NCBI RefSeq assembly: GCF_017792025.1
Contig: NZ_CP046956.1
Span: 1,240,001-1,304,000, forward strand
Origin: Sediminibacillus dalangtanensis
GTDB taxonomy: Bacteria > Bacillota > Bacilli > Bacillales > Amphibacillaceae
Length of the DNA: 64,000 bases
Direction of reading: 5' to 3'
Shown here piece by piece: positions 25,415 to 33,705 of this stretch (positions within the stretch are counted from its first letter, which is position 1; every line of letters begins with the position of its first letter). The position numbers and the translations under genes were made by a program. The notes below the pieces were generated by a model. The model worked only from the letters and a program-made list of their open reading frames with translations. It was not told the origin of the DNA and searched no databases.

Positions 25415-26485
25415 ATGAAACAAATTTACAGTAACATCATCCAATTCCGCGGCACCCATTATGAGTTCGGCCGCAAACAAGGAGAAGAACTGAAGGGTTC
25501 CTTAACCGTTCAGAATCGTGAAAAGCAATGGAAGGTAAGAAAACCGCGTTTTACAGTGGATAAGAAAGAGGCAGAACATGCAATTACCCAATTTTCCCCG
25601 GGTGTATGGCAGGAACTGCTAGGTTTACGGGATGCCTTGGGTTGGCCAATGGAACGGGTGTTGATGGAGTTTGGCGGCTATCGGGTTGAATACGAAAAAT
25701 CGGGCTGCTCGATTGTGACAGGGGACAATTATTTTGTCCGGAATTATGATTATCATCCTAAAACATATGAAGGCCGATACGTTATGTTCCAGCCGACTGA
25801 TGGAGGGTATGCGATTATGGGTCCTTCCCAGCGTATCACCGGGCGTCCCGATGGGATGAACGAAAAGGGACTGGTGCTAGGTTACAATTTTATGCACCGT
25901 AAAAAACCTGGGGATGGATTTATATGTGCCATGATAGGCAGACTCGTGCTCGAATCATGTGCAAATGTAGAGGAAGCGGACATAATGTTGAAGGAAATTC
26001 CGCATCGCCATTCGTTTAGTTATATCGTTTATGATGCCGTGGGAGAAACATTTGTCGTAGAGGCATCTCCGAGAGGTGTGGAAGTCCGTCGGTCCAATGT
26101 ATGCACGAATCATTTTGAAATCATGAAGAAGGAAAACCGTAACTATTTGGTGGATTCGGAACGCAGAAAGGGAATCATTGAAGGAGAAAGACAAGCTTTT
26201 AAAAACGGATATGATGCTTTCCGGCTGATGAATGACTCGGATAAGGGGGTATTTTCCGATCAGTACCGCAACTGGGCGGGTACTATCCATACATCTGCCT
26301 ATTTCCCCCAGGAGATGAAAGCATGGTTTGCATTGGGGGGAGATCAGGAGCCGACAGAAATAGACGTAAAAGAATGGCTGGATGGGGATGACTATCCCAA
26401 TCGGCGAATCTTTGGAGAAGTAAATACAGACATTCCGTTCGTTCATATGGAAGAGGGAGCAAGCTGGATGAACGGGAAACGTTAA
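25415..26485 (+). CDS. Ntn-hydrolase, C45/linear amide C-N hydrolase family
   Basis: 356 residues. The N-terminal part starts IIQFRGTHYEFGRKQGEEL, typical of C45 (acyl-CoA:6-aminopenicillanate acyltransferase-like) proteins. The likely nucleophile is the Cys in KSGCSIVTGDNYFVRNYDYH, where the family self-processes at a Gly-Cys bond. Downstream TGRPDGMNEKGLVLGYNF is the conserved oxyanion/Asn region. It probably cleaves an amide bond in a small metabolite. AGAGGGAGCAG precedes the ATG and a terminator follows the stop. Confidence 0.85.
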   Translation: MKQIYSNIIQFRGTHYEFGRKQGEELKGSLTVQNREKQWKVRKPRFTVDKKEAEHAITQFSPGVWQELLGLRDALGWPMERVLMEFGGYRVEYEKSGCSIVTGDNYFVRNYDYHPKTYEGRYVMFQPTDGGYAIMGPSQRITGRPDGMNEKGLVLGYNFMHRKKPGDGFICAMIGRLVLESCANVEEADIMLKEIPHRHSFSYIVYDAVGETFVVEASPRGVEVRRSNVCTNHFEIMKKENRNYLVDSERRKGIIEGERQAFKNGYDAFRLMNDSDKGVFSDQYRNWAGTIHTSAYFPQEMKAWFALGGDQEPTEIDVKEWLDGDDYPNRRIFGEVNTDIPFVHMEEGASWMNGKR

Positions 26486-26489
26486 AAGA

Positions 26490-26517
26490 GGATGGACGGC
26501 AAAAGCCGTCCATATTT
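26490..26517 (+). terminator. Terminator after the C45 hydrolase gene
   Basis: Stem ATGGACGGC / GCCGTCCAT with a four-base A loop, then ATTTTAT. Confidence 0.88.
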
Positions 26518-26575
26518 TATAAATGCTGAGTTCAAATATATTCTGTCATTTGGAAAAAAGATAATAAAGAGGGGT

Positions 26576-26640
26576 AAGGCGGTGCCGCGAAATGACCCTT
26601 CACTTTCCACTGGCGGCTGGTGTCCCTCCTACGGAAAGAA
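26576..26640. repeat. Repeat family B, decayed fragment
   Basis: GCGGTGCCGCGAAATGACCC, CTTTCCACTGGCGGCTGGTG and CTCCTACGG correspond to the left half of the full element at 27372-27498, with point changes and loss of the right half. Confidence 0.6.
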
Positions 26641-26766
26641 TCGGAGTAAAGCTCTCAGACAGACAAGTGTTGGGAATTTGTAACATTATGCGTGATTTTT
26701 CCATTCTTTTGCCACAATAAATTGAGACAATGTCATAATAGACTTTCCAGAAGGATGGTTTTACAT

Positions 26767-26961
26767 ATGGGCAAATGTAAGGCAACGATTGGGGAAATGC
26801 AAGCGAAAATAGATAAAAAGCGCAAGGATCTTTATGAGTTAGCTCGGATAAAAGGTATTGCAAGTTCAGAAGTGTTAAGGTGCAGTGAGGAATTAGATCA
26901 ATTGATATTTATCTTGCAACACATGAAATATGTGCGCTGCGAAAAAGAGTGCAGCAAGTGA
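26767..26961 (+). CDS. Spo0E-like aspartyl-phosphate phosphatase
   Basis: 64 residues from ATG 26767 with GAAGGATGG upstream. The family signature is SSEVLRCSEELDQLI, i.e. the SxELD motif on the second helix of a two-helix hairpin; an N-terminal helix IGEMQAKIDKKRKDLYELA completes it. Spo0E-type proteins dephosphorylate Spo0A~P and delay sporulation. It contains three Cys, unusual for the family. The AT-rich sequence around it and its own start support a single-gene unit. Confidence 0.87.
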   Translation: MGKCKATIGEMQAKIDKKRKDLYELARIKGIASSEVLRCSEELDQLIFILQHMKYVRCEKECSK

Positions 26962-26985
26962 AAGTAAATTTGGTAAACAATGTTA

Positions 26986-27014
26986 TTGCAATTTCTGCTT
27001 AGCTGCTGTAGTAT
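26986..27014 (+). promoter_or_regulatory. Sigma-A-like promoter
   Basis: TTGCAA (26986-26991), 17-bp spacer, TAGTAT (27009-27014). It would start a short transcript of roughly 230 nt ending at the terminator at 27220-27250. Confidence 0.55.
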
Positions 27015-27019
27015 AAGAA

Positions 27020-27250
27020 TACAAGCTACGTTGTTCGTAATGATAATAAGTTTTAACCTTTAAACTGTAATAGGGAGTTTTAAATTGAATGTGGAATGTC
27101 AAGCCTCCATGATAGAGGAAGACAGGAAGGATTCTGCGAACACCCACTTTGAGGAGTGGTGGTTTAAAACTTTATTACGTGAGGTTACGGCAAATGTGGC
27201 TCTAAACACGATATGTAACAGCCAGTCCTTCATTGGGGGCTGGCTTTTTG
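27020..27250 (+). ncRNA. Candidate small RNA between a promoter and terminator
   Basis: A ~230-nt stretch with an upstream sigma-A-like promoter and a clear intrinsic terminator, and internal hairpins such as CCACT/AGTGG near 27147-27162. A TTG-initiated frame at 27085-27312 runs straight through both terminators and has no homology I recognise, so coding is unlikely. I could not match it to 6S, SRP, RNase P or tmRNA. Existence as a transcript is inference. Confidence 0.35.
27219..27250 (+). terminator. Intrinsic terminator of the candidate small RNA
   Basis: AGCCAGTCC pairs with GGGGCTGGCT (one bulge or mismatch) and is followed by TTTTTG. Confidence 0.8.
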
Positions 27251-27255
27251 AATGG

Positions 27256-27290
27256 AAAAAATCCCCTGTCTTTGTGGACAGGGGATTTTT
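27256..27290. terminator. Second strong terminator
   Basis: AAAATCCCCTGTC / GACAGGGGATTTT, 13-bp perfect stem with a six-base loop; works on either strand. Confidence 0.88.
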
Positions 27291-27371
27291 CACTTATAAC
27301 TGTCATCGTTGATAGAAATTGCGAACTAGTTTGAAATGAGTCTCCCTAATCTCCTATATACGTTGAGTTGG

Positions 27372-27498
27372 AGTACGGCGCTGCGGAAATACCCTGCGCT
27401 TTCCGCGGGCGGCTGGTGAGCTTCCTCGAGCTAACGCTCTGCGGGATCTCACCGAGGCCTTTCCTCCCGCAGGAGTCTCCGGGTATTTCCACAGCTAG
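27372..27498. repeat. Repeat family B, full copy
   Basis: A 127-bp imperfect palindrome. The outer arms are GCTGCGGAAATACCC and GGGTATTTCCACAGC; inside are CTTTCCGCGGGCGGCTGGTGAG and CTCACCGAGGC...CCCGCAGGAGTC. Elements of this shape are common between Bacillaceae genes. A decayed fragment is at 26576-26640. Confidence 0.8.
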
Positions 27499-27689
27499 GG
27501 ACAGCTTCCTGTTTATAAACTGTATTAGATACTTCTCTATTGAATCACTTTTAATGCATGTAGCTATAAAAACAAGCAGGAAAAGAAGAAAAGCACGCGT
27601 TTCCTGGGAACCGTTTTTAAGGAGTCTTGTTGTGTTTCAAGGGAAAAGGTTTCTATGCTCACGGTAATCAGCATGCTTCTTAGCGCAGG

Positions 27690-27799
27690 GAGCATACGCA
27701 GACTCCAGCGGGAAGAGCGCGAGCTGAAGATCCACTTGGTAAAGCGGTTTTCTTTACCAAGTTAGCTGAAGCCGTGCCCGCGGAAAGCGAAGTATGCTA
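27690..27799. repeat. Repeat family C, copy 1
   Basis: Outer arms AGCATAC (27691-27697) and GTATGCT (27792-27798); inner perfect 11-bp hairpin ACTTGGTAAAG / CTTTACCAAGT (27734-27744 with 27752-27762). Between them are GACTCCAGCGGGAAGAGCG and GCCGTGCCCGCGGAAAGCG. Homologous sequence forms the inside of the MITE-like elements at 47715 and 61298. Confidence 0.8.
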
Positions 27800-27893
27800 C
27801 CGAAGCGTTGCTTAACACGCTTTTTGAATAGGCAATGGCACTTCCAGTACAGTTACTGCGCAGTTTATACATAGTGTGAAAAACAACTTCTGA

Positions 27894-28772
27894 TTAAGAA
27901 GAAGTGTACATTCCGCCATTGATATGGACGAATTGTCCGGTCATATAGGCACCTTCATCGGATGCAAGCAGGATATAGCTCCCTACATGATCTGCAGGCT
28001 GTCCAGGTCTCCCGAGTGGAGTACTGCTTCCGAATTCGCTGATTTGGTCCTCCGGTATTGTGGCAGGAATAAGCGGTGTCCAAATCGGTCCTGGCGCCAC
28101 GCCGTTCACGCGAATACCTTGTGGTGCAAGCTCCTGTGCGATCGAGCGGGTGAAAGCCACGATGGCTCCTTTAGTGGAAGTATAATCGACCAGTTGTTTG
28201 TTGCCGACATAGGCATTGATCGAAGCAGTGTTAATAATCGCACTACCGGTGTTTAAATGTGGTATGGCCACCTGTGTGATATAGAACATAGAGAAAAAGT
28301 TGACATCGAATGTCCGTCGTAATTGCGCCGGAGTGATATCACGCACGTTTTGTTTCACTTCCTGCCTGGCTGCATTGTTAACAACAATATCCAGCTTCCC
28401 ATGCTGGTTGACAACATCCTCGACTAACTGATTGCAAAAATTCTCGTCGCCAATGTCACCGGGATGCAGGGTGCATTTTACGCCTTCTTGCTCAATCCGT
28501 TGTTTAGTGGCTTCCGCATCTTTGTGTTCATCTAAGTAGGCAATCGCCACATGGGCACCTTCTTTTGCATAGCCGATCGCCACTGCTTTACCGATTCCGC
28601 TATCGCCTCCAGTAATCAATGCGACACGATCTTTTAATTTCCCGCTGCCGACATGGCTTTCCACTTCATAAATCGGCTTCGGATCCATTTCTGACTCCAA
28701 TCCTGGCTGGCGGGATTGCTGTTGAGTAGGAATACCATCAGACAGGGGAGTTTGTTTGTTTAGTTCGTCCAT
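27894..28772 (-). CDS. General-stress short-chain dehydrogenase (YhdF/YhxD/YdaD type)
   Basis: 292 residues with the N-terminal ~45-residue extension typical of this SDR subgroup (QQQSRQPGLESEMDP). The NAD(P) motif is TGGDSGIGKAVA, the catalytic Ser is in INTASINAY and the Tyr-Lys pair in DYTSTKGAIVAF. It should reduce or oxidise a carbonyl/alcohol with NADPH. Relatives such as Gsp39 are sigma-B controlled, and a sigma-B-like promoter lies upstream here. AAGGAGG precedes the ATG. Confidence 0.92.
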   Translation of the reverse strand: MDELNKQTPLSDGIPTQQQSRQPGLESEMDPKPIYEVESHVGSGKLKDRVALITGGDSGIGKAVAIGYAKEGAHVAIAYLDEHKDAEATKQRIEQEGVKCTLHPGDIGDENFCNQLVEDVVNQHGKLDIVVNNAARQEVKQNVRDITPAQLRRTFDVNFFSMFYITQVAIPHLNTGSAIINTASINAYVGNKQLVDYTSTKGAIVAFTRSIAQELAPQGIRVNGVAPGPIWTPLIPATIPEDQISEFGSSTPLGRPGQPADHVGSYILLASDEGAYMTGQFVHINGGMYTSS

Positions 28773-28814
28773 ATTTATTTCCTCCTTAGTGATTCCATTG
28801 AATTCTTTTTGGAT

Positions 28815-28840
28815 ATACCCCTTAGGGATACAGGAAAAAC
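28815..28840 (-). promoter_or_regulatory. Sigma-B-like promoter of the stress SDR gene
   Basis: On the minus strand GTTTTT (28840-28835), a 14-base spacer, then GGGTAT (28820-28815), closely matching the sigma-B consensus GTTT-N12-15-GGGTAT. It is about 45 bases before the SDR start codon. Confidence 0.7.
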
Positions 28841-29097
28841 AAGCAAGCGTCTTTATTGCCTTTTCTTAACATTTGTCATTCTTGCCGGTTTATGAATAGA
28901 CAGCCTCATTCTTGCCTTGGTCCAAGATGCAGCCAGGTTTTTGCTTTTCTAAAAATAAAAGGTTTTCTGCGATTAGCAAGTATGGTAGCCTTGACTTATC
29001 AGAAATTTCCAATAAAGCAGAATTGATATAAACGGTATTGTAGCAGAATCTCGAATAATTCCCAGCCGATAGGGAGAATGAAAATGGGGAAACAATT

Positions 29098-29292
29098 ATG
29101 AAAAGGAAAATGGTATTTCTATTAACAGGGTTGACAATTTTTTTAGCAGTCTTCTTATTGATTTCCACTTCCGTCATGAACCACTTGCAAATCAATAATG
29201 CTGCGGATCAATGTGTGGAAATCGGGGGCAGTCCCAATGTGGAAAAGGATTTTTTTGCCTTTAACTGGTCCTTTTCCTGTGACATTGATTAA
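29098..29292 (+). CDS. Small membrane-anchored protein, unknown
   Basis: 64 residues. One N-terminal membrane segment (VFLLTGLTIFLAVFLLIST) is followed by a ~35-residue external part with two Cys (DQCVEIGGSPNVEKDFFAFN then SFSCDID), which could be oxidised to a disulfide. ATGGGGAAA lies before the start. It is probably the first gene of the run that continues through the nucleotidyltransferase 19 bases later. Confidence 0.6.
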   Translation: MKRKMVFLLTGLTIFLAVFLLISTSVMNHLQINNAADQCVEIGGSPNVEKDFFAFNWSFSCDID

Positions 29293-29310
29293 ACATGGAA
29301 ATGAGGTAGT

Positions 29311-30051
29311 GTGGTGGAGAAAAATACAAAAGATCATCCAGAAACAGCTGCGAAAAAATTTATCGATAAACGTTTTCCGGATTGCCAAGGAGCGTTATTA
29401 GCAGGAAGTGTTGTCAGAGGGGAGGCAACGGTCGCTTCCGACTTGGATATCGTTATTTTCGTTGACCATTATTCTGGTTCATACCGAGAATCTTTTGTGG
29501 AGTTCGATTGGCCGATCGAGGTGTTTGTACATAACTTGCAATCTTATAAGGAGTTTTTTCTCCAGGACATGGAGCGTGCCAGACCATCCTTGCCCCGTAT
29601 GGTGTCAGAAGGGATCGTTTTGAAGGATAGCGGCGGCCTGATCGACTCGATAAAAAAGGAAGCTGCAGCGCTTCTAGCCGCCGGCCCAAAACGTTGGACT
29701 GCATCCGTTATCGAACAAAAACGGTATTTTCTAACAGATGCGCTCGATGATTTTATCGGCAGCAACCTGCGGGAGGAAGACCTAGTGATTGCCAATACGC
29801 TGGCTCAGCTAACGAGTGAATTTTACCTGCGCGTCAACGGTCAATGGGTGGGAGCTTCCAAATGGACCATCCGAGCTTTGCGGCATTACAATCCCGGATT
29901 TGCAGATCGCTTTGCCTTGGCTTTTGACTCCTTTTATCGAGATAGCCATAAAGAAAAGGTCATCCAACTGGTCGACAGTGTTATGGAGCCGTATGGGGGG
30001 CGCCTGTTCGCTGGTTTTTCTATTGGGAAAACTGCGGCAGAGCAAAAGTGA
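29311..30051 (+). CDS. Pol-beta-superfamily nucleotidyltransferase
   Basis: 246 residues. The NTP-transfer signature is AGSVVRGEATVASDLDIVIF (GS-x-R-x-n-SDLD), which supplies two metal-binding Asp residues; a third acidic residue lies in WPIEVFVHN. The helical C-terminal half resembles the kanamycin nucleotidyltransferase/DUF4111-like group. Start GTG 29311 (or 29314) follows GAGGTAG. Substrate unknown; antibiotic adenylylation and protein AMPylation are both seen in relatives. Confidence 0.8.
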   Translation: MVEKNTKDHPETAAKKFIDKRFPDCQGALLAGSVVRGEATVASDLDIVIFVDHYSGSYRESFVEFDWPIEVFVHNLQSYKEFFLQDMERARPSLPRMVSEGIVLKDSGGLIDSIKKEAAALLAAGPKRWTASVIEQKRYFLTDALDDFIGSNLREEDLVIANTLAQLTSEFYLRVNGQWVGASKWTIRALRHYNPGFADRFALAFDSFYRDSHKEKVIQLVDSVMEPYGGRLFAGFSIGKTAAEQK

Positions 30052-30150
30052 GAAAGAATGCGGGATGGAAAGTATTTATATACCTTCATTTTTTTTGTGA
30101 CACGTCATGAATTTTCTCCATCCCGTAAAAAAGTGAAGGGGGAGGAGCGG

Positions 30151-30462
30151 ATGAAAGCATTACTAGCAGCAGTATTTGAGCTTCTTCGCATTCTTATCAT
30201 TTTCTTATTTTTGGCGGCGTTGATGTGGATTGCTCTGGGCAATATTTATACTTGGTCTCCCAGAGCGGAGAAGTTTCAGTGGCTTGGCGGGATTGCCGTC
30301 TACCTGGTTTTATTTGTCCTCTATCGAAACAAGTGGCAGTTTTCCGGGTGGTATCAGGGAGAAGGACGGAAAAGACTTAATAAAACAGTCACCATGGGTC
30401 TTTTGACCAGTGCACTTGTCCTTTTTGTTGCCCCGTTTGTATTGAGCTTAACGTTGTATTAA
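30151..30462 (+). CDS. Three-helix membrane protein, unknown
   Basis: 103 residues from ATG 30151, which directly follows GGGGGAGGAGCGG. Membrane segments FELLRILIIFLFLAALMWIAL, WLGGIAVYLVLFVLYRN and VTMGLLTSALVLFVAPFVLSL are joined by short polar loops including GWYQGEGRKRLNK. No family recognised. Part of the same-strand run 29098-34260. Confidence 0.68.
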   Translation: MKALLAAVFELLRILIIFLFLAALMWIALGNIYTWSPRAEKFQWLGGIAVYLVLFVLYRNKWQFSGWYQGEGRKRLNKTVTMGLLTSALVLFVAPFVLSLTLY

Positions 30463-30525
30463 TGAGAATCTTGCAAAATTCGCCAGGGTTCGTTGAGTCC
30501 TGTTGTGACAAAGGGAGGGCTTTTT

Positions 30526-31050
30526 ATGGATTTAACCACCAGTGGCATTCTTATCCTTACCTTTTTTTCCTTATATTTACTGATTGCGACGACGGGTATG
30601 CTGGTTTCGTTTCTGTTCCATAAAAGAAACAGAATAGCAGGTTATATAACGGCCATATTCATACCACTCATCGGTTCATTCTTATTTGAAGCACATACCT
30701 ATTTGCTTGCCCCTTTTCTCGTCGGAACACTATATTTATACAGCAACAGACCGGAAAAACGTCAATGGAAACGTCTAGTGGGGGAGCGATATTCCTGGCC
30801 GAGTTATCTTTCACTCCTTTGTGGCGTACTTGGATGGGTATCCTGTTTGTTATTCCTTATCGCTTGGAAGAGCTTGTACTTACACGGATGGTGGCTGTTT
30901 CCTGCCATCTCGATTCTGACCTCAGCGGTGCTTCTTTTTTCAAAAAAAGAAAAGAACCTGCTTGCGGCTTTATCCATTGTCCTTTCATCTTCTGCCCTTT
31001 TATGGCTGTCGCAGGTTTTAGCGGCTTCCCAAATGGGCCAGCCCACGTAG
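30526..31050 (+). CDS. Polytopic membrane protein, unknown
   Basis: 174 residues from ATG 30526 with AAAGGGAGGG upstream. Five or six hydrophobic segments occupy most of the chain, with basic loops (FHKRNRIAGY, SNRPEKRQWKRLVGERY, SKKEKN) that place alternate loops inside. No conserved motif recognised. It follows another membrane protein by 63 bases. Confidence 0.68.
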   Translation: MDLTTSGILILTFFSLYLLIATTGMLVSFLFHKRNRIAGYITAIFIPLIGSFLFEAHTYLLAPFLVGTLYLYSNRPEKRQWKRLVGERYSWPSYLSLLCGVLGWVSCLLFLIAWKSLYLHGWWLFPAISILTSAVLLFSKKEKNLLAALSIVLSSSALLWLSQVLAASQMGQPT

Positions 31051-31175
31051 AATGGAGGCCGGTGAGGAGGTCTGTTGAGAGGCTAATGTGATTAGAATCA
31101 TCTTAAAAGGAGATAAATACAGGGAGCTTTAAGTACAGTTGCTTCCCTTATTCGAAAGAGAGGCAGGGTTCTAAA

Positions 31176-31643
31176 ATGAAACAATTTGGAAGGAAAGAAA
31201 GAGATAAGCAGTATCATTTTCGCCCAGGCGTGTATGGTTTACTGATAAATGAAGAAAACTCACTTGCCGTCATCGAAACTGAGGATGGGAAGTTCTTTTT
31301 GCCTGGTGGAGGCATTGAAGCGGGAGAAACGCATCAGGAATGTTTGAAGAGAGAGGCAATAGAAGAAATGGGAATGGAAATAGAAGTTGGACCGTTTATC
31401 GGTAGTGCCCGACAATACTTCTATTCTACCAATCAGTACAAGTACATGCTGAGTGAAGGTCATTTTTATCTCTGTTACCAGGCAAGATTGCTTGGAGAAC
31501 CAAGTGAGCCGGGACACTATTTGCGCTGGTTCAGCCTAGCGAAAGCGACGGAACACTTATTTCATGAGTATCAGGTTTGGGCGGTCGGGAAAGTGAAGAA
31601 CCGATTGACCAATGCTGGAGGTAGTTATGGAAAAAATGATTGA
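31176..31643 (+). CDS. Nudix hydrolase
   Basis: 155 residues. The Nudix box is complete: GGGIEAGETHQECLKREAIE then EMGM, with the three metal-binding Glu residues in place. Such enzymes hydrolyse nucleoside diphosphates linked to another group (house-cleaning or sugar-nucleotide pyrophosphatases). The 3' end overlaps the start of the following alpha/beta hydrolase by 17 bases, indicating coupled expression. Confidence 0.92.
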   Translation: MKQFGRKERDKQYHFRPGVYGLLINEENSLAVIETEDGKFFLPGGGIEAGETHQECLKREAIEEMGMEIEVGPFIGSARQYFYSTNQYKYMLSEGHFYLCYQARLLGEPSEPGHYLRWFSLAKATEHLFHEYQVWAVGKVKNRLTNAGGSYGKND

Positions 31644-32517
31644 TATAGGTTCCAAGCAGTTGGAAATACTCGATATAGGGGAAGGAAAACCGGTCGTCAT
31701 CCAACCAGGAATGGCTTGCTCCATCTATGAATGGGAAAACATTGCCCGGCAGTTGGCAACCCATGCAAGAGTTATTCTGTTTAACCGTGCAGGGTGCGGG
31801 AAATCGACGCTTGGCTATGGGTTGAGAAATATAGAGGCAAACGTGGATGATTTATATAAAGTGTTAGAGCAATTACATATAAGCAATCCTCTTCTGGTCG
31901 GACATTCATACGGCGGTTTATGTATGCAGCATTTCGCCAAAGCCTATCCCGAGAGGATATGTGGTCTCGTTTTGGTCGACTCTTCTTCGGTTGATTACCA
32001 ACTGCTTGATGAAGTCGAGATAGAAGATGATGAAAATTCGAACGATGCCTGGAGAAAGAAATGTGCGTATTACGCCCGTTTAACAAGCAGAGAATTAAGC
32101 AATGAACTGACTGCCTGGATAGAAGAGGTTCCGGAGGGCGTTCCTCCTGGGAAATGGAGAGATTTTTTATGCAATCCTGGTTTATTTAAGGCCATGTCAG
32201 AAGAAATTCAATCGATGCCAGATGATGTGGTCAAGATAAAGTCAATGGGTTCTTTTCCTGAAATTCCCTTGACAGTTATCGTACGTGATACTGATCTATC
32301 GGTTCGAGAGATGGTGGAAAAAGAGGGATTGAACGATTCAGATGCGCGAGATGTAGAGGATATTTGGCAAACAATCGTCTTCAATCAGACAAAGTTGACG
32401 ACAAACGCTACTTTTGTACGAGCGAAAAATGCCAGTCACGACATTCATCTGGACAGACCTGACCTCCTTGTGGAAACCACCATGGCAATGTTGAAAGAAG
32501 AGGGGAAATGGAGATGA
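31627..32517 (+). CDS. Alpha/beta hydrolase
   Basis: 296 residues from ATG 31627 (GGAGGTAG just before). The nucleophile elbow is VGHSYGGLC with Ser as nucleophile, oxyanion region IQPGMACSIYEWENIARQL, and the catalytic His near ASHDIHLDRPDLL; an acidic residue follows VIVRDTD. It is a soluble esterase/lipase-like enzyme of unknown substrate. The ATG of the next reading frame overlaps its stop (ATGA). Confidence 0.85.
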   Translation: MEKMIDIGSKQLEILDIGEGKPVVIQPGMACSIYEWENIARQLATHARVILFNRAGCGKSTLGYGLRNIEANVDDLYKVLEQLHISNPLLVGHSYGGLCMQHFAKAYPERICGLVLVDSSSVDYQLLDEVEIEDDENSNDAWRKKCAYYARLTSRELSNELTAWIEEVPEGVPPGKWRDFLCNPGLFKAMSEEIQSMPDDVVKIKSMGSFPEIPLTVIVRDTDLSVREMVEKEGLNDSDARDVEDIWQTIVFNQTKLTTNATFVRAKNASHDIHLDRPDLLVETTMAMLKEEGKWR

Positions 32518-33075
32518 AAACAGAAGGCGATATTATCCAGCTGATTGAGGAAGATAGCTGGATGATGGACATTATCCATGCAGCTGCAACACTTCGTTTG
32601 CCAGATTGGTGGGTGTGCGCTGGATTTGTCCGGGCGAAAATTTGGGACACTTTGCATCAAGTTAATAAGCGGACACCTCTTTCCGACATCGATGTTATTT
32701 TCTTTGATTCAACACGATCTGAAGAAGAGTACGAGAAGCGATTGGAGCAACAGCTATCGTGCTGGCATCCCATGGTCGGTGAAAAATCAGGCGCGGATGC
32801 ATCTAATCAATGGACTTCCCCCCTATACATCCTCAGTGGATGCAATGGCTAACTTCCCGGAAACTGCCACAGCTATCGGTGTGAAAATTAATGGGTATGG
32901 AGATATTGTCATGGCTGCTCCGCATGGAATAGAGGATGTAGTAAATCTGGAAGTGAAACCATCCCCAAGATTTTTGTCCGATAAAAGGCTTCTGAAGCTA
33001 TTTGAACAACGAATGAAAAGCAAAGAGTGGAAACGGAATTGGCGTAACGTAACCATTTATAAGGGGGATGCTTGA
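32514..33075 (+). pseudogene. Nucleotidyltransferase-family protein (NTP_transf_6/DUF925-like), frameshifted
   Basis: The N-terminal half reads in one frame (EEDSWMMDIIHAAATLRLPD, WWVCAGFVRAKIWDTLH, RTPLSDIDVIFFDSTRSEE). The C-terminal half continues one base out of phase (GIPWSVKNQARMHLINGLPP, ETATAIGVKINGYGDIVMAA, PHGIEDVVNLEVKP). Together these make one ordinary ~185-residue family member. The switch falls near 32755-32765 and needs one base removed. The catalytic DID is intact. Either a true pseudogene or an error in the sequence. Confidence 0.85.
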
Positions 33076-33626
33076 TGAGTGAAATTGATGCTGTTTTTAT
33101 CGATCGGGATGGAACGCTTGGAGGTGATGACACCGTCCAGTACCCTGGTACATTTGAATTGTTCCCATATTCTTTTGAAGCTATAACACGCTTGAAGGAG
33201 GCTGGTATATATGTGTTTTCTTTTACAAATCAGCCGGGCATTTCAAGCGGAAGAGCTACTTTAGAAGAATTTAGAGAGGAGTTGAACCGTTTCGGTTTTA
33301 CGGATGTATTCATCTGTCCTCATAAGCCAGAAGAAAATTGTCATTGTAGAAAACCACAGCCAGGGATGCTGCGTGCCGCAGCTGCAAAATACAAAGAATT
33401 GGATTTGGAAAAATGTGTGGTTATCGGTGATCGGTGGAGCGATATGGCTGCGGCAGATAAGGTGAATGCAACGAAAATCCTTGTAAAAACGGGTGCGGGG
33501 AAGACTACTCTGATAGATTCTTCGAAAATTGATTATGCAGCAAATAATCTAAAGGATGCGGTGGAGTGGCTATATCAATCTTTTGATTTAAAAAAACAAT
33601 CAGTACTTAAAGTAGACGATGCCTAA
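33075..33626 (+). CDS. HAD-IIIA phosphatase (GmhB/HisB-like)
   Basis: 183 residues from ATG 33075, seven bases after AAGGGGG. Motif I FIDRDGTL, motif II FTNQPGIS, and motif IV VIGDRWSDMAAADK are all present. A zinc loop CPHKPEENCHCRKPQPGML marks the histidinol-phosphatase / D,D-heptose-1,7-bisphosphate phosphatase subgroup. With no LPS pathway, another sugar or metabolite phosphate is likely. The start overlaps the frameshifted gene's stop. Confidence 0.88.
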   Translation: MSEIDAVFIDRDGTLGGDDTVQYPGTFELFPYSFEAITRLKEAGIYVFSFTNQPGISSGRATLEEFREELNRFGFTDVFICPHKPEENCHCRKPQPGMLRAAAAKYKELDLEKCVVIGDRWSDMAAADKVNATKILVKTGAGKTTLIDSSKIDYAANNLKDAVEWLYQSFDLKKQSVLKVDDA

Positions 33627-33705
33627 CAATCTTATCATTTCCCAAAACTCATTAGCTTTTTGTTTGAAAGGTTTCTGATGTCAGGGCTAGAAAGAAGGGG
33701 GAAAA

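Noticed and set aside
27085..27312. 75-codon frame with TTG start
   Set aside because: It runs through two strong intrinsic terminators, so the 3' part would not be transcribed; listed as possible small RNA instead.
28890..29195. 101-codon minus-strand frame
   Set aside because: Overlaps the start of the small membrane gene at 29098 and lacks a good ribosome site.
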